From Glandiceps talaboti (taxonomy: Eukaryota > Hemichordata > Enteropneusta > Spengelidae): a stretch of DNA of 64,000 bases. Positions within the stretch are counted from its first letter, which is position 1, and each line of letters opens with the position of its first letter. The translations under genes and the position numbers were made by a program. Of the stretch, positions 60,245 to 64,000 are shown in pieces. Location: the NCBI RefSeq assembly GCF_964340395.1, contig NC_135563.1, positions 15,958,651 through 16,022,650 on the forward strand. The letters are read 5' to 3'. Under the pieces are notes generated by a model, which was not told the origin of the DNA, ran no database searches, and saw nothing but the letters and a program-made list of their open reading frames with translations.

Positions 60245-60600
60245 AACATTCCAGAACTTTCCAGGGGGTTTTCCAGAACTTCCCAGGGGTTTTTCACCAG
60301 TTTTCCTACAGTTTACCAGTCTGTAGGTAAAGTGTCTTGTGAAATGATCGTTTGACTGTCTGGGTTAGCAAGAATTTTTATTCACCACCTTTTTTTTTGA
60401 AAATATTTTCACACCATTTCACATTTACAAATGTAATGAATCATATAAATGGGTGGCTTGAGCACAGACAGGAATATTGATCGTCAATCAATTGATTGCA
60501 ATCATTTTCCAAGAGTTTCAAGGGGTAGGGTGCATTTTACCAGGGGTTTCCAGGGAGGGTTTGAAATTCCAGCATTTCCAGGGTTTTCCAGGACCGTTAG
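60245..60600 (+). repeat. Irregular TTTCCAGGG-rich repeats, two clusters
   Basis: At 60250-60300 and 60515-60595, words such as CCAGAACTTTCCAGGGGG, GGTTTTCCAG, TTTCCAGGGTTTTCCAGG recur irregularly. Noncoding. Confidence 0.7.
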
Positions 60601-61824
60601 AAATACTATTGGAAATACTACAGGGTAGTTTCATCTCCATACAGATAAAAAGCATTTTGTGACAATAAAAAAAATGAACATAAATAACAGAACGTGTATC
60701 CCAACATGAATAAAATATAATTTTGATTTATTTTCCACAGACAGACATAGCCTTAGATGTAATAAAATTCTGAAAAACATCTGATTATTGGAATATATAT
60801 AGTGGTCCAATATTTCATTTTTGTCATGATGTGAGCCACAAGGATAGAAAAATATCTAAATCATGTTTTATGTGAAGCGCAAGATGTAATTTGAATGCAA
60901 AATTACATCATATTATGGGTAGGTAGGATTTTATTAGATTGCCACCTCATAAGATTATATTCTCCTCCATAAAGTCCTTCACTTATTCATTTAGGAACAT
61001 CTTTACTCAAAATAACCTTTGCCATTTACTTTATTTTCACTTCACACTTTTTTATCAAAATATTTGACACATTTGAAGAGATCAGGGCACTATTGTACTG
61101 CCAGCATATAGACTACTAAAAAGAGTTCGCAGTCAAATCCCTTTCAATTACCGACCATTTCTGTCGTCTTTACATTTCCACTATCAGTCACTAAAGCCTG
61201 TAGGGTAGAAGTAACAGCACTACATGATTATGGAAGGAACCTTTTCATACGTGGCCTCTTGGTGGCAGTATACATGTCCTAACTGCAGTAATTTCGAAAT
61301 CAACACATTTAGCATTTTCCAGCCAAATTTATTGGAAACATTTTTGCTTTTAATCTCTTTTGCTCAATTTGTAGTTTTTTGTATACAAACAAATACCCCA
61401 GTAGAACTTTTTGGCTTACCTCACCTTGATTTTAAACCAAAGTTATATAACTAATAAAACTTGCAAAGATTTTGTATGGAAGCAAAGGAAAATAATAAGG
61501 TGTAATACTTATGACTCTAGAAGAACCACTGACATGCATACTCCTGAAGATGTTTTTAAATTTCTTCACCTATTTTCTTATTTCAATAGATGTATTTTAG
61601 TCAAAAATACAAAATTATATTTCTTATGTTAAACCATTTCATGATGTCACTAATACCTGGGTTCAGTTCTAAGAATGATGACAATTTTTCTCCACCAACA
61701 TAATCAGCTCAATTCCATACCATCAGAATATTGATAATGCTTTAAACACAAACAATATATACTTAAATATAAGATTATGATTATTTAGATTTTGATACAG
61801 ACCACTTCCATGTGAAGTCATGAT

Positions 61825-62095
61825 GGTTTCATGGTTTGAGTGGCCTGCATAGAATCTGCAGGTTGCAGGTTCGCGCCTCATTGCTGCCATTTCTATATGG
61901 CTAAAGTCCTTGGGCAAGATATGAACCATAGTTGTGCCTCAGTCAACCCAGTTCTATAACTGGGTACCTGGTAGAACAAAGGTAACAATGTAAATGCTTT
62001 AATCCTATGCGTTTACAGAGACTGCAATGGATTGTATGCTCCTGGGGAGTTGAGGAACTGTAAAGGCACATTGAGCTACTACAGATCCATACTTC
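61825..62095 (+). mobile_element. tRNA-type SINE, nearly full length
   Basis: It has a pol III promoter: box A-like TGGTTTGAGTGG at 61832-61843 and box B-like GGTTCGCGCC at 61868-61877, about tRNA spacing. The body follows: CCTTGGGCAAGAT, CTGGGTACCTGG, TGCTTTAATCCTATGC, GCAATGGATTG, GGAGTTGAGGAACTG. The CTTGGGCAAG … GGGTACCTGG order is typical of SINE families in many invertebrates. A truncated relative lies at 7865-8030, and TGCTTTAATCCTATGC also occurs at 43282-43297. Confidence 0.8.
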
Positions 62096-62242
62096 TTGCC
62101 TCTCAGTCATAGTAAGTAAAAATATAGACACATCACAACAGTCAGGCTGGACTCACTTTGAGTGCTGGTATTTGGCACTGAATGGTTACTAACTGATGAA
62201 GACACACCATACAAGAAAATTGGTAGAAAGTAGTACATCAAG

Positions 62243-62390
62243 GTGGTAAGTGGGTAAAATCTACCGAGATTCCCATGTTATCTTACCTGGGTTCCCAAAC
62301 AAAATTACCATAGACTCTATGGGGAAACACTGCCAGTTTTACCCCTTTCTGTTACAGGGATTCCCTAACTTTAGCAAAAACACTGGTACA
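62243..62390 (+). mobile_element. Dispersed ~150-bp repeat (family C), copy 2
   Basis: GGTGGTAAGTGGGTAAAATC TACCGAGATTCCC … ACTGCCAGTTTTACCCCTTT CTGTTAC … TTTAGCAAAAACACTGG follows copy 1 in order. Both end at the same CACTG, suggesting a defined 3' end. Confidence 0.7.
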
Positions 62391-63619
62391 TATATATAGC
62401 AAAATATTGATACAAGTATATTAACAGACAATGTAGAAACGCCAGCCACACTGAGAGAATATACTCTTTTTTGTATATTAATTATTATTCTCTTTGAATT
62501 CCTGAGAATAAGCATATGATAAATTGGTTATTATCAGATATCAACTCTTCATTCACCCTGTCAGACCACCAAACAGTCTGAGGTTAACCAGTATCAACAT
62601 TTGCACTTAGTCTGTTTCCTTATCATCGATTGACTCATGTTACTAAATCAAAACAATACTCACAATGATAGGAAAAACAAAAGAAGCAATATCCTGTAAG
62701 GAACAATGAGAGTAAACACATTGAAATGCTACAGGCAACCCAGTACTGTATATTACATTAGAAGTAAATTTTATTTCCTATGAACACCTCAGTAGTAAAT
62801 ACAGAACCTATCATCATTGAAGGTGTGAAAGTTTTTGAATTTTGGTTAGACGTGTGGAAATGAAGTTCAGCAATCACATTGACGCCAGGCCTCCTTCCCC
62901 CTAAATGTGTTTACTGAGCTCGTGTGACATTATGTGATCGTCCCTAATAACTCATAATATTTAGGTCAGCATGACAGAAGTAGGAATACATGCATCATTT
63001 CAATTTTATGACCTGAAAAGATGTAGAATACACTTCACTGTTTTCATACATTGTATGTCATGTTTCTACCAAATGTAAATAAAATCCTATTACGTTTCTA
63101 CACAAGTAAGATAATTGAATTTATATCACACATACATTCAAAGTCTCTGTCTAGATTGAAGTGTATAGAATACAGCTACAGATTTTTTTGTCATACAAAG
63201 GAAAGTGTAGTTTTTAATTATCACTATTCTATGGATTAGGATCTGTTCGCAACATCAAACTGTGATGTAAGGAGTTTTTAAACAAAATGCTTCTTAGATC
63301 AAAATAGATAATTCTGCATGCAGGGAAGAGAGTTGTTTTTCAACAATATAAAGTTTTGCTTACGGTCGTACAACTATAGAACAACTATTTTACATATGTA
63401 CCAGAGATTACTTAGACCGGAGAGTGAGTATACTAGTGCGATTTGCACTGCAGCGCAATACTGAAAACATTATTGCATACCTACATGCAAATGATATGCA
63501 AATGCAAACACAATCGTTCGTTTACACAAAAAACGTGTGATCGCATAGTGTCATTTTATGAAGATTTGTTGTTTTAGATAACATATGTAATATAACACGA
63601 CCCCATGCCATGTGAATGC

Positions 63620-63755
63620 CAGTGTGGGTACTCAGGGTATTTGCACTCATGCTTGCAGTGTCTACTGCTGCACTTTCACTCTCACTGCACTTGTGAAAGT
63701 ACGGTTGCATAGAACATTACAAGCACTCATGCAATACCCCGAGTACCACGCTTGT
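63620..63755. repeat. Inverted repeat with ~30-bp arms
   Basis: GTACTCAGGGTATTTGCACT CATGCTTG (left, from 63628) pairs imperfectly with CAAGCACTCATGCAATACCC CGAGTAC (right, from 63719). The spacer is about 65 bp. Nearby at 63480-63505 the octamer ATGCAAAT occurs twice. Confidence 0.6.
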
Positions 63756-64000
63756 ACTCACGTGTCAATGGGATCTGTCATATTATCTTTTGCTTTTACT
63801 GAACATTCAACTACAATATATGAGAGAACTATGAAAGTAGAATGTGTCTTGGAGAGACAAATTTCACTGAAAATCATTAGTTCTTAAAATCATCCACTGT
63901 CTTGTTCCAAGGAAACCGATAATCCTTTATTTTCCAATAGAGAAACACAGTGTTCAATGGCCATATTGGATTCTGTAATACTAATATTTTGATAACAAGT

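Larger units (their letters stand above)
58380..61800. other. No gene seen apart from short repeats
   Basis: ORFs at 58630, 60089, 61224 and 61411 have no family support. A CTCF-like word lies at 61256-61270. Confidence 0.45.

Overview
This is AT-rich metazoan nuclear DNA (about one third G+C by eye, CpG-poor). It has long introns, many tandem repeats, inverted-repeat elements, SINE-like sequences and degenerate non-LTR retrotransposons. There is no bacterial-style operon, rRNA, tRNA or CRISPR array. The repeat content and the divergence of the one recognisable gene from its vertebrate counterpart suggest an invertebrate, probably marine; I cannot name the phylum from sequence alone.

The best-supported gene is on the minus strand: three phase-compatible exons at 54321-54388, 43335-43508 and 36350-36554. 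They encode the first 140 residues of a protein I recognise as the N-terminal region of RBM41, a factor linked to the minor (U12-dependent) spliceosome. The rest, including the RRM, was not found here and should lie at lower coordinates or left of the window. Every coding exon has a tandem repeat within about 200 bp.

Layout. 1-9 kb: AT-rich DNA with ~320-bp repeats carrying AGGTCA half-sites, ~120-bp repeats and SINE-like copies. 9-24 kb: a 45-bp satellite with higher-order structure, a 346-bp near-perfect palindrome flanked by TTAA, a hairpin flanked by 16-bp direct repeats, a 27-bp minisatellite and several 50-120-bp repeats; a few unassigned exon-like segments occur. 24-36 kb: a foldback MITE family, a G-rich tract, a 23-bp minisatellite of about 60 copies and a THAP-like fragment. 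36-54 kb: RBM41 introns holding an orphan 124-codon ORF, tetranucleotide arrays, a TA-flanked MITE with a 27-bp G tract, a broken LINE, a short LINE tail with a 9-bp target duplication, and a second foldback MITE. 54-64 kb: a dimeric 108-bp array, a poly(A)/(AT)n tract, a ~500-bp inverted repeat, a full tRNA-type SINE and short dispersed repeats.

Apart from RBM41 there is no set of genes that visibly works together. I found no clear new biological system. The most unusual structures are the palindromic TTAA element, the higher-order 45-bp satellite with escaped monomers, and the repeat-flanked RBM41 exons.
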